From positions 1,798,001 to 1,862,000 of the forward strand of contig NZ_CP023507.1 of NCBI RefSeq assembly GCF_002386345.1: DNA of 64,000 nucleotides, written 5' to 3'. Of this stretch, positions 27,929 to 35,398 are shown in pieces. Position 1 is the stretch's first letter; each line of letters opens with the position of its first letter. The notes under the pieces are model-generated. The model worked only from the letters and a program-made list of their open reading frames with translations. It was not told where the DNA came from and searched no databases. A program made the position numbers and the translations under genes. The DNA is from Streptococcus oralis. GTDB lineage: Bacteria; Bacillota; Bacilli; Lactobacillales; Streptococcaceae.

Positions 27929-27945
27929 TCGAAATAACATTTCGA
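27929..27945. promoter_or_regulatory. 7-bp inverted repeat TCGAAAT-AAC-ATTTCGA
   Basis: Perfect palindrome with a three-base centre just upstream of the 11-bp repeat. It may be part of the lysR control region. Confidence 0.45.
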
Positions 27946-27967
27946 ATACTTCATTTTAACGCTGTAT

Positions 27968-27981
27968 ATAAAGCGCTTACA
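27968..27981 (-). promoter_or_regulatory. cre site upstream of the lysR unit
   Basis: The minus strand reads TGTAAGCGCTTTAT, an excellent cre match (TGWAARCGYTWWCW with one end mismatch). A possible -10 TATGAT lies at 27998-28003 just upstream. Confidence 0.8.
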
Positions 27982-28035
27982 ATACTATCTGGTTTATATC
28001 ATAACACACTAAGTAGAAAATAGCTCTTTTTTTGC

Positions 28036-28689
28036 TTAAATCGGCATTGTTTTCAGGTCTTCTGAGACAATGACTTCCCCAGCTGTTTTTTCAAGAACTT
28101 CTTCTAATGTCACACCAGGAGCCAGCTCTTTCAACAGGAATTTACCATCTTTGAATCCAAAAACAGCTAATTCTGTGATGACAAGATCCAATACTCCTTT
28201 AGCTGAAAGTGGCAAGGTACATTCTTTCAACAACTTAGATTCCCCATCAGCAGTTGTATGTTGGATAGCCCCGATTACGCGCTTAGCTCCTACCAATAAG
28301 TCCATTGCGCCACCCATACCAGGAGCAAATTTCCCTGGGATAATCCAGTTCGCAATGCTTCCATCTTGGCTGACTTCAAGAGCTCCAAGAACGGTTGCAT
28401 CCACGTGTCCACCACGAATAATGGCAAAGGAAGTTTGTAGATCAAACAAGGCTGCTCCTGGCAACAATGTAATAGGAGCTCCACCAGAGTTCGCTAAATT
28501 GGCATTATAGTTGTCCTTGGTAGGTGTTTCCCCAAATCGAAGAGCGCCATTTTCTGCCTGTAAAATAACATTTACACCTTCAGGAATGTAATCAGCAGAG
28601 GCATTTGGAATCCCAAAACCAAGATTGACCACATCTCCATCTTTAAATTCAAGTGCTACACGTCTTGCGATAATCTCTTTTGCTTTCAT
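28036..28689 (-). CDS. Acetoacetate/butyrate-type CoA-transferase, subunit B
   Basis: Beta subunit of a 3-oxoacid (AtoA/ScoB/CtfB-like) CoA-transferase that moves CoA between short acids. The 217-residue sequence has NLGFGIPNASADYIP and the QAENGALRFG loop; its Glu in the ENG motif is the residue that forms the covalent CoA thioester in this family. GGHVDATVLGALEVSQDG and PGMGGAMDL are also typical. It starts one base after the stop of the subunit A gene and ends the crt operon. Substrates (acetoacetate, butyrate, acetate) cannot be told apart by reading. Confidence 0.92.
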   Translation of the reverse strand: MKAKEIIARRVALEFKDGDVVNLGFGIPNASADYIPEGVNVILQAENGALRFGETPTKDNYNANLANSGGAPITLLPGAALFDLQTSFAIIRGGHVDATVLGALEVSQDGSIANWIIPGKFAPGMGGAMDLLVGAKRVIGAIQHTTADGESKLLKECTLPLSAKGVLDLVITELAVFGFKDGKFLLKELAPGVTLEEVLEKTAGEVIVSEDLKTMPI

Positions 28690-28690
28690 T

Positions 28691-29413
28691 TTACTTCACC
28701 CCCGCCAGTTTCTTTGTCTCTGTCCACAGATCTCCCATCATCTGATGATGCTCTTGTGGTGTCAATCCTTGAACGACATAGTCAACTAGGATACCAGGGA
28801 TGTAAATATCATTTGGATCAATTTCTCCGACTTCAACCAATTCGTTTGTCTCAACAATAACTGTGTCAGCTGCTAGAGCGAGTTGAAGGGAGATGTTTTT
28901 AGTAGTCCCATCCAGATAAAGGTTGCCATACTTATCCGCCTTTGTAGCTTTAATCAAGGCAACATCAATCTTCAATGGATCATAAATCAAATATTCTTTT
29001 CCATTTCGAGTCACTTTTTCGTGTTCATCTTCAAGAATTGTTCCTACACCTGTTGGTGTTAAGACTGCTCCAAGGCCAGCGCCCGCAGCATGCAAGCGTT
29101 CTACGACAGTTCCCATCGGAGTGAACTCCACTTTCATGGCTCCCGAGAAATAATCATGCTGAGCAGCAGCGGATGTCCCTACATGGGCTGCAATGTACTT
29201 TGTAACCTGATGGTTTTCACAAAGTCGACCAACTCCAACTTCCTTACCGGGTTGAGAGGTTACAACAGACACCAAGGTCAAATCTTGCTGGTTTTGACGA
29301 ACCAGTTCCTCAATTAACTCTAGTGGCTCTCCCACTCCGAGAAAACCAGAAATACCAACTTTATCTCCTGAATGAATCAAGGAAATAGCTTCAGACAATG
29401 TTACAACTTTCAT
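28691..29413 (-). CDS. Acetoacetate/butyrate-type CoA-transferase, subunit A
   Basis: Alpha subunit partner (AtoD/ScoA/CtfA-like), 240 residues. The N-terminal SGDKVGISGFLGVGEPLELI corresponds to the glycine-rich CoA-binding loop, and the middle LIYDPLKIDVALIKATKADKYGN is a family hallmark (given as KIDVALIKATKADKYGN). It lies 15 bases downstream of the crotonase gene and is followed immediately by subunit B, as in all known two-subunit enzymes of this class. Together they would activate or release short-chain acids without ATP. Confidence 0.92.
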   Translation of the reverse strand: MKVVTLSEAISLIHSGDKVGISGFLGVGEPLELIEELVRQNQQDLTLVSVVTSQPGKEVGVGRLCENHQVTKYIAAHVGTSAAAQHDYFSGAMKVEFTPMGTVVERLHAAGAGLGAVLTPTGVGTILEDEHEKVTRNGKEYLIYDPLKIDVALIKATKADKYGNLYLDGTTKNISLQLALAADTVIVETNELVEVGEIDPNDIYIPGILVDYVVQGLTPQEHHQMMGDLWTETKKLAGVK

Positions 29414-29428
29414 AACCTATCTCCTCTC

Positions 29429-30208
29429 TTATTTACGTTGAAAGACAGCTTTGCGTTTTTCAACAAAAGCGCGCATTCCTTCTACCTTATCTTCTGTTGA
29501 GAAGAGTAGAGCTTCCGCTTCTGTTTCCAAACGAATAGCATTTTTCAGAGGGAGTTCTGAGCCAACTTGGATAATATGTTTAGCTTTTTCAACTGCTAGC
29601 GGTGCATTTTTCATAATCGCTCCTGCCAGCTCTTCTGCCGCAGGCAATAGTTCTTCTGCTGCTACCAACTTGTTAAGAATTCCAAGATCATATGCTTCTT
29701 GTCCGTTAACCATTCTAGCAGTAAAGATTAATTCCTTTGTTTTGCTAGTACCAATCAAACGAGACATTCTTTGAGTACCTGCAAAACCAGGAATGATTCC
29801 CAAGCCAACTTCAGGGAAACCAACCATTGTCTTGTCATAGCCGATTCGGATATCAGTTGAAAGAGCTAATTCTAGACCGCCTCCCAAAGCATACCCATTC
29901 AATACTGAAATAGTTGGTTGAGTCAATTCAGATAAACGGGTAAAGGTGTCGTTCGCATAGGTCATGTATTCATGAGCCTGAATTGGAGACATTTGGTCCA
30001 TCTCTTTAATGTCTGCTCCAGCGACAAATGCTTTTTCCCCTTGACCAGTCACGATGACAACACGAATGTCCTCGCTAGCTTCAATTTGGTCTAAAACGAG
30101 ATTCAAATCCTTTAAGACTTCTGAACTTAAAGCGTTCAAAGCCGATGGACGGTTAATTGTTAGATAGCCAAGACCATTCTTAACCTCTAATAAAACAGTT
30201 TTACTCAT
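29429..30208 (-). CDS. Enoyl-CoA hydratase (crotonase)
   Basis: Hydrates crotonyl-CoA-type enoyl thioesters to 3-hydroxyacyl-CoA. The 259-residue protein is of standard length. Oxyanion-hole and catalytic segments are present: AFVAGADIKEM, NGYALGGGLELAL (first catalytic Glu) and FPEVGLGIIPGFAGTQR (second catalytic Glu). The start is at 30208 (MSKTVLLEVKNG) with AGGAG eight bases upstream; the open frame extends to 30268 but over the promoter region. It is first of the crt-CoA-transferase operon, behind the second copy of the shared operator. Confidence 0.92.
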   Translation of the reverse strand: MSKTVLLEVKNGLGYLTINRPSALNALSSEVLKDLNLVLDQIEASEDIRVVIVTGQGEKAFVAGADIKEMDQMSPIQAHEYMTYANDTFTRLSELTQPTISVLNGYALGGGLELALSTDIRIGYDKTMVGFPEVGLGIIPGFAGTQRMSRLIGTSKTKELIFTARMVNGQEAYDLGILNKLVAAEELLPAAEELAGAIMKNAPLAVEKAKHIIQVGSELPLKNAIRLETEAEALLFSTEDKVEGMRAFVEKRKAVFQRK

Positions 30209-30272
30209 TGTTTTGCTCCTACTTGATTTATTTTGAGTACAGAGTACAGCGTCAACAAATACCAACACAAAA

Positions 30273-30286
30273 TGTAAGAGCTTACA
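30273..30286 (-). promoter_or_regulatory. cre-like site upstream of the crotonase operon
   Basis: TGTAAG-AG-CTTACA inverted repeat (minus strand TGTAAGCTCTTACA). The arms equal those of the neighbouring cre sites, but the central CG is replaced, so CcpA binding may be weaker. It covers the predicted transcription start. Confidence 0.55.
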
Positions 30287-30291
30287 TTTTT

Positions 30292-30320
30292 ATCATAATC
30301 CTTTTTTCCCTATCCGTCTA
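30292..30320 (-). promoter_or_regulatory. Promoter of the crotonase / CoA-transferase operon
   Basis: On the minus strand TAGACG (30315-30320), 17-base spacer, TATGAT (30292-30297). The weak -35 is typical of an activator-dependent promoter, and the shared operator abuts it. The 320-base gap between the crotonase and thiolase genes holds this promoter, its operator, the cre-like site and the thiolase terminator. Confidence 0.7.
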
Positions 30321-30359
30321 CTTAATCTTTATTTATAGACCTATAAGTCCATCTTATAG
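30316..30359 (-). promoter_or_regulatory. LysR-type bipartite operator, copy B
   Basis: Minus strand CTATAA-GATGGAC-TTATAG (30341-30359), then 15 bases, then TTAAGTAGAC (30316-30325) touching the -35. Copy A at 33956 has the same words at identical spacing. Confidence 0.7.
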
Positions 30360-30399
30360 AATAGAGCCATTCAATCTATCCTCAAAGTCTTAGGAAAAG

Positions 30400-30448
30400 C
30401 AAAAATACCTTATCAGGCACTTTCGGAGAAAGACACTTGATAAGGTAT
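30400..30448 (-). terminator. Terminator of the acyl-CoA dehydrogenase-hbd-thiolase operon
   Basis: ATACCTTATCA (30405-30415) pairs with TGATAAGGTAT (30438-30448); the inner part can also pair (CTTTC/GAAAG). A five-T run follows on the minus strand. It lies 81 bases after the thiolase stop. Confidence 0.8.
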
Positions 30449-30528
30449 GTAACTATGAGATCGGATCAATATCTCATTTTGTAATCGTAATATTGAAAAA
30501 GAGGAAATGACGTTCAGTTTTCTAATAA

Positions 30529-31707
30529 CTAACGTTCAACGATGAGGGCTGTTCCCATCCCTCCTCCGATACAGAGAGTAGCTAAACCAGTTTTAGCATC
30601 ACGTTTCATCATCTCATGTACCAGAGTCACTAGGATACGGCAACCTGAAGCTCCAATTGGGTGACCAAGAGCAATCGCGCCACCATTGACATTGACAATA
30701 TCAGTATTGAAACCAAGTGTTTTCCCAACCGCACAAGCCTGAGCAGCAAAGGCTTCATTTGACTCGATCAAGTCAAGATCATCAACTGTCAAATTACCTT
30801 TTTCAAGAGCTTTACGGGTCGCATAAATCGGTCCACATCCCATAATCTTAGGATCCAAACCTGCACTTGCATACGAACGAATGCGCGCAATGACTGGAAG
30901 TCCTAATTCTTCAGCTTTTTCAGCACTCATGACCAAGACAGCCGCCGCTCCGTCATTGATACCTGAGGCATTTCCCGCTGTAACAGAACCGTCTTTTTTG
31001 AAAACAGGACGTAGCTTAGACAGACTCTCCAAGCTAGCATCTTTTCTAGGAAATTCATCTGTATCAAAGATGATAGGATCGCCTTTGCGTTGAGGAATGA
31101 CCACCGGAACAATCTCTTCCTTAAAACGTCCAGATTCTATAGCCGCCACTGCTCGTTTTTGAGATTCCAAAGCAAGCGCATCTTGATCATCCCGGCTAAT
31201 ACCATATTCTTCTGCCACATTCTCAGCTGTAATCCCCATATGGTATTCGTTAAAGGCATCAGACAAACCGTCCTTAATCATGGTATCTACCACTTTCGAA
31301 TCTCCCATACGTCCACCCCAACGGAAGCTTGGCAAAACATATGGAGCCTGGCTCATGTTTTCTGCACCACCAGCCACGACAATATCTGCATCTCCGCACT
31401 GAATCGCTTGAGCAGCTAACTGCACTGCCTTCAAACCGGAACCACAAACCTTATTAATGGTAAAGGCTGGTGTAAATTCAGGAAGCCCAGCATGAATACT
31501 CATTTGGCGAGCCACGTTTTGGCCTAAACCTGCGCCTAGGACATTCCCCATAATCACTTCATCTACCTGCTCTGGTTTAATATTCGCTTTTTCCAAAGCA
31601 CTCTTAATGACCAAAGATCCCAAATCAACAGCAGAAACATTCTTCAAGCTCCCGCCAAAGGAACCTAAAGGTGTTCGCACTGCCGAAACAATAACTACGT
31701 CTTTCAT
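30529..31707 (-). CDS. Acetyl-CoA acetyltransferase (thiolase)
   Basis: Condenses two acetyl-CoA to acetoacetyl-CoA or performs the reverse cleavage. The 392 residues have all active-site elements: [15 protein letters not shown] with the nucleophilic Cys, [20 protein letters not shown] with the catalytic His, and [11 protein letters not shown] with the second Cys. The start at 31707 ([13 protein letters not shown]) follows GGAGG at five bases; an in-frame extension to 31719 is less likely. It lies 18 bases downstream of the hydroxybutyryl-CoA dehydrogenase gene and ends the first operon. Confidence 0.95.
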   Translation of the reverse strand: MKDVVIVSAVRTPLGSFGGSLKNVSAVDLGSLVIKSALEKANIKPEQVDEVIMGNVLGAGLGQNVARQMSIHAGLPEFTPAFTINKVCGSGLKAVQLAAQAIQCGDADIVVAGGAENMSQAPYVLPSFRWGGRMGDSKVVDTMIKDGLSDAFNEYHMGITAENVAEEYGISRDDQDALALESQKRAVAAIESGRFKEEIVPVVIPQRKGDPIIFDTDEFPRKDASLESLSKLRPVFKKDGSVTAGNASGINDGAAAVLVMSAEKAEELGLPVIARIRSYASAGLDPKIMGCGPIYATRKALEKGNLTVDDLDLIESNEAFAAQACAVGKTLGFNTDIVNVNGGAIALGHPIGASGCRILVTLVHEMMKRDAKTGLATLCIGGGMGTALIVER

Positions 31708-31725
31708 GACTACCTCCATCAGTGT

Positions 31726-32571
31726 CTAGTAAGTAAAGAATCCTTCTTTTGTCTTCCGTCCCAATTTTCCTGCTTCGACCATTTTCTTAAGAAGAGGGGC
31801 AGGACGGTATTTTTGATCACCAAACCCTTGGTTTAGGACGCCCATAATAGCCAAACAAACATCCAACCCAATCAAGTCAGCAAGAGCCAAAGGTCCAATA
31901 GGATGATTTGCACCAAGTTTCATCGCTTCATCGATTTCCTCGGCACTAGCCACTCCCTCACCTAGAATGTAAACGGCTTCATTGATCATAGGAATCAAAA
32001 TTCTGTTCACAACAAAACCATAAGAATCTTTAACATCAACTGGTGTTTTACCAATTTTCACTGTCAATTCACGAACCGCCTGAACCACTTCTTCTGAAGT
32101 CTGCAAGGCCTTAATAACCTCTACCAGTTTCATGATTGGGGCAGGATTAAAGAAGTGCATTCCAATCACGCGCTCCTGATGTTTAGTAGCAGCAGCTATA
32201 TCCGTGATTGACAAAGAGGATGTGTTTGATGCTAAGATAGTTTTAGGATCTGTCAATTCATCCAATTGTTTGAAAATATTCAACTTAATCTCACGATTCT
32301 CAGTTGCAGCTTCAATCACCAATTGGACTTGTTTCGCATCTTCATATGAAACAGATGGAAGCAAATTGGCTAATACCTGATCCTTCTCATCCGCAGACAT
32401 CCGTCCTTTTTCAACTGAACGTTCCAATTGTTTTGTGATATTATTCAAGCCTCTTTGAACAAATTCTTCTTTAATATCGTTTAAGTAAACTGTAAAACCA
32501 GCCTGAGCAAATACTTGAGCAATTCCGCTTCCCATTTGACCAGAACCAATAATCATCACCTTAGATATCAT
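31726..32571 (-). CDS. 3-hydroxybutyryl-CoA dehydrogenase
   Basis: NAD(P)-dependent enzyme interconverting acetoacetyl-CoA and 3-hydroxybutyryl-CoA. The 281-residue single-domain form matches clostridial Hbd. The nucleotide-binding motif is GSGQMGSGIAQVFAQAG at the N-terminus; the catalytic His and Glu region reads GMHFFNPAPIMKLVEV, and NRILIPMINEAVYIL marks the C-terminal dimer domain. GGAG precedes the ATG. It lies between the acyl-CoA dehydrogenase and thiolase genes in one operon. Confidence 0.95.
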   Translation of the reverse strand: MISKVMIIGSGQMGSGIAQVFAQAGFTVYLNDIKEEFVQRGLNNITKQLERSVEKGRMSADEKDQVLANLLPSVSYEDAKQVQLVIEAATENREIKLNIFKQLDELTDPKTILASNTSSLSITDIAAATKHQERVIGMHFFNPAPIMKLVEVIKALQTSEEVVQAVRELTVKIGKTPVDVKDSYGFVVNRILIPMINEAVYILGEGVASAEEIDEAMKLGANHPIGPLALADLIGLDVCLAIMGVLNQGFGDQKYRPAPLLKKMVEAGKLGRKTKEGFFTY

Positions 32572-32654
32572 TATTTTCTCCTTCTTATTTTACAAAAATC
32601 CAGTGCATGAAGCAAGGACGATTGAACAGAAATCCTTCAATCGCCCTTCTGACA

Positions 32655-33863
32655 TTAAACAAAGGCACCTAGTCCAGTAATCTCACGACCAACAATCAAG
32701 GCATTCACTTCGTGTGAACCTTCATAGGTATAGATTGATTCAGCATCTGCAAAGAAACGAGCAACGTCTGTCTCAAGTGTAATACCATTACCTCCGCAAG
32801 TTTCACGAGCAAGGGCAACTGTTTCGCGCATCACCAAGGAATTGTGCATCTTAGCAAGAGCAGAGTTAAGCATCAATTCATTACCTTTCTCTTGCATCTC
32901 AGCAATACGAGTTGAATAAGCAATAACTGCTACAGCATTTGCTTGCATACGAGCCAATTTTTCTTGAACAATTTGGAATTTGGCAATTGGACGTTTGAAC
33001 TGTTCGCGATCTTTAGCATATTTAAGAGCTGCTACATAAGATCCACAAGTCACTCCCATAGCAATGTGAGCAACGTCCGCACGAGTGAAGGTCAAGATAC
33101 GGGCTACATCACCAAAACCATTGATATTTACCAAACGGTCTGAATCTGGAACCTCTACATTCTTCATAGTAATATGGCCATTGCGGACACAACGAAGAGC
33201 AATCTTATGTGGGATTGGTTCCGCATGATATCCCGGAGCTCCCTTACGAACGATAAAGCATTTCACCTTGCCATCCGCAACATCACGAGCAAATACAGGA
33301 ACGACATCCGCAGTATCTGAACCACCAATCCAGCGTTTTTCACCATTTAGAATCCACTTGTCTCCAACACGTTCTGCAGTAGTTGCAAGTCCTCCAGCAA
33401 TATCAGAACCTGAAAGAGGTTCAGTCAAAGCGAAGCAACCTTGCCAATCAAATGCAGCTAGTTTTGGAAGAAATTCTTTTTGTTGACGCTCATCACCACC
33501 CAAGAGAATTGTGTTGTAGCAAAGTCCGCCATGAACGGTGTAGAATGTTGCCATAGAAGCATCGAAGCGAGCAAGTTCAAGATACAAGAAAGCAATATAA
33601 AGTTCAGATGGTTTCCAGCTACCTTCACGTCCCTCAAACAATTTTGGATTGTTCATAATTTGAGCGCCCTTAGCCACAGCATAGAATTCTTCAAAAGGAA
33701 AATCAGGTTTTTCCCAGTATTCATTAATAACCGGACGGAGATGTTTCTCAATCAAACGGCGAGTTTCTTGTAAAACCTCTGCTTCTCCCAAAGTTAGACC
33801 ATCCGCATAGTGAAAAAGGTCCTCAGGATATAGTTCGCGTAAAATTTCTTCTTTTGTTGCCAT
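32655..33863 (-). CDS. Acyl-CoA dehydrogenase, glutaryl-CoA dehydrogenase/ACOX4-like
   Basis: FAD enzyme introducing the 2,3-double bond of acyl-CoA. The 402 residues show CFALTEPLSGSDIAGGL and NGEKRWIGGSDTADV near the flavin, and the C-terminal TYEGSHEVNALIVGREITG with the catalytic Glu. This last motif resembles glutaryl-CoA dehydrogenase and peroxisomal ACOX4 more than butyryl-CoA dehydrogenase. The start is at 33863 (MATKEE) because AGGAG is eight bases before it; the ATG at 33869 would be only two bases from the RBS. It is first in the operon with hbd and thiolase, behind a cre site and operator copy A. No ETF genes are nearby. Confidence 0.9.
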   Translation of the reverse strand: MATKEEILRELYPEDLFHYADGLTLGEAEVLQETRRLIEKHLRPVINEYWEKPDFPFEEFYAVAKGAQIMNNPKLFEGREGSWKPSELYIAFLYLELARFDASMATFYTVHGGLCYNTILLGGDERQQKEFLPKLAAFDWQGCFALTEPLSGSDIAGGLATTAERVGDKWILNGEKRWIGGSDTADVVPVFARDVADGKVKCFIVRKGAPGYHAEPIPHKIALRCVRNGHITMKNVEVPDSDRLVNINGFGDVARILTFTRADVAHIAMGVTCGSYVAALKYAKDREQFKRPIAKFQIVQEKLARMQANAVAVIAYSTRIAEMQEKGNELMLNSALAKMHNSLVMRETVALARETCGGNGITLETDVARFFADAESIYTYEGSHEVNALIVGREITGLGAFV

Positions 33864-33886
33864 AGTCATGACTCCTTTATTTGTTA

Positions 33887-33900
33887 TAAGAGCGCTTACA
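33887..33900 (-). promoter_or_regulatory. cre site downstream of the acyl-CoA dehydrogenase promoter
   Basis: The minus strand reads TGTAAGCGCTCTTA, a near-consensus cre. It lies about 25-38 bases downstream of the predicted transcription start, a roadblock position for CcpA. Confidence 0.82.
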
Positions 33901-33930
33901 TTTTTGTATTCGCTATTTGTTGACAACCCC

Positions 33931-33960
33931 ATTCTATCCCTTAGGGTATTATTTTGTCTA
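33931..33960 (-). promoter_or_regulatory. Promoter of the acyl-CoA dehydrogenase-hbd-thiolase operon
   Basis: On the minus strand TAGACA (33955-33960), 18-base spacer, TAGAAT (33931-33936). Both hexamers are imperfect, consistent with activator dependence. Confidence 0.65.
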
Positions 33961-34002
33961 CTTAATAAATATAAATACCCCTATAAGTTCAGATTATAGG
34001 GG
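33956..34002 (-). promoter_or_regulatory. LysR-type bipartite operator, copy A
   Basis: Minus strand CCCCTATAA-N7-TTATAGGGG (33978-34002), then TTAAGTAGAC (33956-33965) overlapping the -35. The core CTATAA-N7-TTATAG and the 15-base gap to TTAAGTAGAC are the same as in copy B. Confidence 0.7.
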
Positions 34003-34060
34003 TCGATTCTGACTGTTTAATCAAGGATTTCCTGTTTTTTCTTACTTATTTCCGCATAAG

Positions 34061-34096
34061 AAAAAGTGGTTTACTGATTTGTAAACCACTTTTTTG
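34061..34096. terminator. Terminator of raiA
   Basis: AAAAAGTGGTTTAC pairs with GTAAACCACTTTTT around a six-base loop; A/T tracts on both sides. It closes raiA on the minus strand and insulates the acyl-CoA cluster. Confidence 0.88.
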
Positions 34097-34107
34097 TTAT
34101 TTCAATT

Positions 34108-34656
34108 TTATGATTCTTTGACTTCTAGTAAACCAACTTCACCATCTTCACGGCGATACAAAACATTAGTTGTTTGATCTTCTACATCTACATAAATAAA
34201 GAAATCATGTCCCAATAAATCCATTTGAAGAAGGGCTTCTTCTAAATCCATTGGCTTCAAATCAATTTGTTTTGAACGAACGACTTTGGGTTGCACAACA
34301 TCTGCATCTTCAACTAGAGCATCTGTAAAGAGTTGACTTGTCGCAACTTTACTTTTATTCTTACGTTCGATTTTAGTTTTATTTTTACGAATCTGACGTT
34401 CAATTTTATCTGTTACAAGATCGATAGAACCATACATATCTTGAGAAATATCTTCAGCACGAAGAGTGATAGATCCAAGCGGAATTGTTACTTCAACCTT
34501 TGCTGTTTTTTCACGGTAAACTTTCAAGTTCACACGTGCATCCAACTCCTGCTCAGGTTGGAAATACTTTTCGATCTTTTCGAGTTTAGAAACTACATAA
34601 TCACGAATTGCTTCTGTTACTTCTAGGTTTTCACCACGGATACTATATTTAATCAT
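34108..34656 (-). CDS. Ribosome hibernation-promoting factor, long form
   Basis: Binds the 30S subunit and dimerises ribosomes in stationary phase. The 182-residue long form has the N-terminal S30AE domain (residues 1-100, starting MIKYSIRGENLEVTEAI) and the C-terminal dimerisation domain from about 125 (KPMDLEEALLQMDLLGHDFF and YRREDGEVGLLEV). The start follows AAGG. It is a single-gene unit next to comFC. In streptococci it is called raiA, hpf or yfiA; I leave the symbol open. Confidence 0.94.
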   Translation of the reverse strand: MIKYSIRGENLEVTEAIRDYVVSKLEKIEKYFQPEQELDARVNLKVYREKTAKVEVTIPLGSITLRAEDISQDMYGSIDLVTDKIERQIRKNKTKIERKNKSKVATSQLFTDALVEDADVVQPKVVRSKQIDLKPMDLEEALLQMDLLGHDFFIYVDVEDQTTNVLYRREDGEVGLLEVKES

Positions 34657-34735
34657 ATAAGTACCTTCTTTCTAAACATTTTTGTTTTTCTAACTATATT
34701 ATAACGCTTTCATTTTCATTTTGCAAATTTTTTCC

Positions 34736-35398
34736 TCATCTTACAAGGGAAAAAGTTTTAACTTCCAAAGCACCTGCTTCTTCCAAAAGTCGTTTCACAC
34801 GATTCACAGTTGCCCCTGTTGTATAGATGTCATCAATCAGCAAAATCTTCTTGGGAAGTGAGATTCCATCTTTAATAAAAAATGGAATTTCAGTAGCTAA
34901 CCTTTCTAAACGGCTTTTAGAAGAACTAGCACTCTCTTCTCTTTTTCCTAATATATCTTTGAAAGAAAAGCCTGCTGCCTCAACCAAACCTTCGACTTGG
35001 TTAAACCCCCTCTCAAGCAATCTTTCAGGGCTTAGGGGAATCAACACAAATTGATATCCTCTATACTTTTTCAGCTCCTCAGCAAGAACAGAAGCAAAAA
35101 CCTTTCTAAGCAAAAAATCGCCATCAAACTTATATCGACTGAAAAAGTCTTTCATAGCTTGATTATAGGTAAAGATTGCCTTATGATCAACCTGAATTCC
35201 TTCTTTACACCAAAGTTTACAATCTTGACACTTAGTTGACATGCCTGTTTTCATACAGTTTGGGCAATAATTCTCACCAATCCTCTCAAAACTAGAAGCA
35301 CAAGCTGAGCAAAGATAACTGCAATCATCCTTCAAAAGGAAGAGACTGCTAAAAGTCAGCTCACTCTTTGTAGTCTGGCCACATAATAAACAGTTCAT
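34736..35398 (-). CDS. comFC: Competence protein ComFC, phosphoribosyltransferase-like
   Basis: Late competence protein needed for efficient transformation, working with the ComFA ATPase during DNA uptake. The 220 residues begin with a zinc-finger-like cluster (MNCLLCGQ, LCSACASSFERIG, NYCPNCMKTGMSTKCQDC) and end with a phosphoribosyltransferase domain with ILLIDDIYTTGATVNRV as the PRPP loop. Its ATG overlaps the comFA stop (ATGA), giving coupled translation. It is controlled by the comFA cin-box. Confidence 0.94.
   Translation of the reverse strand: MNCLLCGQTTKSELTFSSLFLLKDDCSYLCSACASSFERIGENYCPNCMKTGMSTKCQDCKLWCKEGIQVDHKAIFTYNQAMKDFFSRYKFDGDFLLRKVFASVLAEELKKYRGYQFVLIPLSPERLLERGFNQVEGLVEAAGFSFKDILGKREESASSSKSRLERLATEIPFFIKDGISLPKKILLIDDIYTTGATVNRVKRLLEEAGALEVKTFSLVR

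Noticed and set aside
28070..28510. 146-codon open frame opposite the CoA-transferase subunit B gene
   Set aside because: Antisense shadow with no family resemblance and no upstream signals.
29451..29774. Open reading frame opposite the crotonase gene
   Set aside because: It is a shadow in the antisense frame of a gene with full catalytic motifs, and it has no RBS or promoter.
34003..34107. BOX, RUP or SPRITE-like repeats in gaps
   Set aside because: No boxA-type sequence was recognised here or in the other gaps; the hairpin at 34061-34096 is an ordinary terminator.
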